Origin: Acetobacteraceae bacterium
Lineage (GTDB): Bacteria; Pseudomonadota; Alphaproteobacteria; Acetobacterales; Acetobacteraceae
Direction of reading: 5' to 3'
Assembly (NCBI GenBank): GCA_947476855.1
Contig: CANJSR010000245.1
Coordinates: 1-7,354 of the forward strand
DNA length: 7,354 nucleotides
The notes below the pieces were generated by a model. It saw only the letters and a list, made by a program, of their open reading frames with translations. It did no database searches and was not told the DNA's origin. Shown piece after piece: positions 6,198-7,354 of this stretch. Numbering within the stretch: the first letter of the stretch is position 1; every line of letters starts with the position of its first letter. The translations under genes were made by a program, and so were the position numbers.

Positions 6198-6543
6198 CTT
6201 TGCAATCCTTGCGGTGACACTAACGCCGACTGCGGCATCATCCAGCGACGTCCGTTGTCCGGACACGCAAGCTGGCAAGGCGCTGACCACCGTTACCCTG
6301 TTTGATGGACCCGCAAGCGAAAAGGCCGCCCTTGTCCCCGACACGTCGCAGAAGACTGCTGATGGGACCAGATCTCGGTGGAGTGTCGCATATATATTTC
6401 AGGCCGGCCGCAGGCTTTATGTGGAATGCCAATACGGACCCAAGAGCGCTCCTATCACCTTAGTCCCCGAGCCATCGACGTACCAGTGCGAGTTTCTGTC
6501 TGGACGGACCGGGCAAGTCTCCCTTGCCTGCCAGGCGCGGTGA
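6154..6543 (+). CDS. STY0301-like secreted protein, probable periplasmic immunity protein (129 aa)
   Basis: The signal peptide METQTMGIISTSLISFAILA... is probably cut near residues 28-30 (PTAASS), so the mature protein would be periplasmic. VTLFDGPASEKAALVPD (47-63), a Trp at 76, LYVECQYG (88-95) and a late Cys (112) match my memory of the STY0301 family, whose genes are found beside type VI-type amidase effectors. Four cysteines (35, 92, 112, 126) could form two disulfides. The start ATG 6154 lies inside the upstream gene; GGAG (6147-6150) precedes it by only 3 bases, so ATG 6169 (MGIISTS) remains possible. The expected role is to bind and block the BPSL0067-family protein in the periplasm and protect the cell wall. 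Low GC and codons such as TTA and ATA set it apart from the core genes. The family name is from memory and the role is inferred. Confidence 0.65.
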   Translation: METQTMGIISTSLISFAILAVTLTPTAASSSDVRCPDTQAGKALTTVTLFDGPASEKAALVPDTSQKTADGTRSRWSVAYIFQAGRRLYVECQYGPKSAPITLVPEPSTYQCEFLSGRTGQVSLACQAR

Positions 6544-6555
6544 TCAACATCGCAA

Positions 6556-6583
6556 TTGAACCCACCCACCAAATTGCTATCAT
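6556..6583 (+). promoter_or_regulatory. Promoter of the FitA/VapC operon, TTGAAC-N16-TATCAT
   Basis: The -35 is TTGAAC (6556-6561) and the -10 is TATCAT (6578-6583), with a 16-base spacer. The -10 lies inside the left arm and spacer of the inverted repeat at 6572-6598, so a bound antitoxin complex would block RNA polymerase. The start codon is 27 bases downstream. Confidence 0.5.
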
Positions 6584-6598
6584 CACTCGATAGCAATT
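6572..6598. promoter_or_regulatory. Operator: perfect 10-bp inverted repeat AATTGCTATC-N7-GATAGCAATT
   Basis: The arms are 6572-6581 and 6589-6598, ending 12 bases before the antitoxin start. As I recall, the gonococcal FitAB operator uses half-sites TGCTATCA and TGATAGCA; here TGCTATCA and CGATAGCA are present with a shorter spacer. Negative autoregulation by the antitoxin-toxin complex is standard for this type of operon. Confidence 0.75.
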
Positions 6599-6610
6599 CG
6601 GACACGCCCC

Positions 6611-6859
6611 ATGGGTCAGCTCATCGTTCGTGGTCTCGACGACGCCATCATCCAGGCCCTCAAGCAGCGGGCGGCACGCTCGGGCCGAGCGGCGGAGGCC
6701 GAACATAGGGCTATTTTGGAACAGGCGCTCCGGCCGGAAACCGAAACCTTCGCCGATGCGGCGAAACGGCTGCGGGCAAGCACGCCGCCGCAAGCAAGCA
6801 ACAGCGCCGACATCATCCGCCGGGACCGAGACCGCGACTACGACCAGACTGACGCGTGA
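6611..6859 (+). CDS. FitA/VapB-like ribbon-helix-helix antitoxin (82 aa)
   Basis: A small DNA-binding antitoxin. The N-terminal strand QLIVRGL (3-9) would pair between two subunits to contact the operator. It is followed by helices at about 10-24 and 28-41, with the FitA-type turn SGRAAEAEHRAIL (24-36). The C-terminal tail (about 42-82, ending ADIIRRDRDRDYD) is charged and would wrap around and inhibit the PIN toxin. The stop codon overlaps the GTG start of the toxin gene, so translation is coupled. The ribosome site before ATG 6611 is weak. A perfect inverted repeat sits directly upstream as operator. The length is typical. The assignment rests on motif and context and is firm at family level. 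Confidence 0.9.
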   Translation: MGQLIVRGLDDAIIQALKQRAARSGRAAEAEHRAILEQALRPETETFADAAKRLRASTPPQASNSADIIRRDRDRDYDQTDA

Positions 6860-7281
6860 GGCAGGTCGTCGTCGATGCCTCGGTTGCCGCCAAATGGGTG
6901 ATCGAGGAAGCCCATAGCCCCGAGGCCGAACGTCTGCTGGCGTTCGACGCACGCTACGCCCCCGATCATTGGCGGGCCGAGGCGGTGAATGTCCTCTGGG
7001 CCAAGGTCTTCCGCGGCGACCTCACGCCAGCCGACGCCCAGGAACGCATGACCGTTCTGCTGCGGGCCCCGATCATCGAAACACCCATCGCGACGCTGAT
7101 GCCACGTGCCTTCTCGATCGCGATGGCACGCATGGTGACGATCTACGATGCGCTGTACCTGGCGCTCGCGGACGAACGCGACGTCGGCTTCGTCACGGCG
7201 GACGAACGCCTGATCCGGCGTGTGGCCGGCGACCCAACCCTGGCCAGGCGGATGATCTGGGTCGGAGACCTGACCACCTGA
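6856..7281 (+). CDS. VapC/FitB-type PIN-domain toxin, probable RNase (141 aa)
   Basis: PIN-domain toxins cut RNA with bound magnesium and are held inactive by the cognate antitoxin. The acidic residues expected for metal binding are all present: Asp7 in VVVDASVAAKW, Glu42 in RAEAVNVLW, Asp98 in TIYDALYLALA and Asp116 in FVTADERL. The toxin is therefore probably active. The start is GTG at 6856, overlapping the antitoxin TGA stop (GTGA); no in-frame ATG lies before the first conserved Asp. The length is normal for the family. The target RNA cannot be told from sequence. Sitting next to the accessory effector-immunity-like pair, the operon may help keep the region in the genome, which is inference. 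Confidence 0.92.
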   Translation: MRQVVVDASVAAKWVIEEAHSPEAERLLAFDARYAPDHWRAEAVNVLWAKVFRGDLTPADAQERMTVLLRAPIIETPIATLMPRAFSIAMARMVTIYDALYLALADERDVGFVTADERLIRRVAGDPTLARRMIWVGDLTT

Positions 7282-7300
7282 TCTCCCCAAAACCCAACGG

Positions 7301-7328
7301 TTGAATCCCCCGCCCACCCCGCTATCAT
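7301..7328 (+). promoter_or_regulatory. Promoter for a gene starting past the window end, TTGAAT-N16-TATCAT
   Basis: TTGAAT (7301-7306) and TATCAT (7323-7328) repeat the architecture and C-rich spacer (CGCCCACC) of the promoter at 6556-6583. Unlike that one, it has no second arm after GCTATC, so no matching operator is formed. A purine run CAGAGGA at 7348-7354 looks like a Shine-Dalgarno, so a plus-strand gene probably starts within about 10 bases past the window. Confidence 0.45.
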
Positions 7329-7354
7329 CCCCCAACGCCACCCAGCCCAGAGGA

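Overview
The window is mostly high-GC DNA. My spot counts inside metX give about 65-68% G+C. The gene set (DUF1194 secreted protein, LexA/S24-type regulator, MetX, FitA/VapC toxin-antitoxin pair) fits an alphaproteobacterium. An Acetobacteraceae or Rhodospirillales member (Roseomonas-like) is my best guess, made from the style of the proteins and not from any database search.

Left part (1-1465): a short regulatory-looking stretch rich in inverted repeats comes first. It is followed by a conserved protein of unknown function on the minus strand and, diverging from it, a self-cleaving LexA/CI-type repressor (HTH plus S24 peptidase domain) with a plausible Rho-independent terminator. A heptamer pair TTTCCTA/TAGGAAA occurs both at 86-105 and just upstream of the repressor gene, so it is a candidate operator for that repressor.

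Middle part (1560-5563): a secreted von Willebrand-like DUF1194 protein is followed after 34 bases by an aldo/keto reductase. The reductase converges on, and overlaps by 14 bases, a minus-strand lipoprotein alpha/beta hydrolase. The hydrolase is divergent from metX (homoserine O-acetyltransferase, methionine biosynthesis). The usual partner gene metW does not follow metX here.

Right part (5564-7354): accessory DNA. A lower-GC segment (about 56% by hand count over 5761-6240) carries a small two-gene unit with overlapping reading frames. The first gene encodes a leaderless 145-residue BPSL0067-family protein, resembling papain-fold amidase effectors of type VI secretion. The second encodes a 129-residue secreted STY0301-like protein that is probably its periplasmic immunity partner. 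Next comes a FitA/VapC (ribbon-helix-helix plus PIN) toxin-antitoxin operon whose promoter is overlapped by a perfect 10-bp inverted repeat resembling the FitAB operator. A second promoter of the same architecture and a Shine-Dalgarno-like sequence at the very end predict another gene starting just past the window.

The most interesting content is the orphan effector-immunity-like pair (no type VI secretion genes are visible) placed directly after metX, and the shared operator-like repeats around the S24 repressor. I saw no tRNA, rRNA, CRISPR array, insertion sequence or replication origin.
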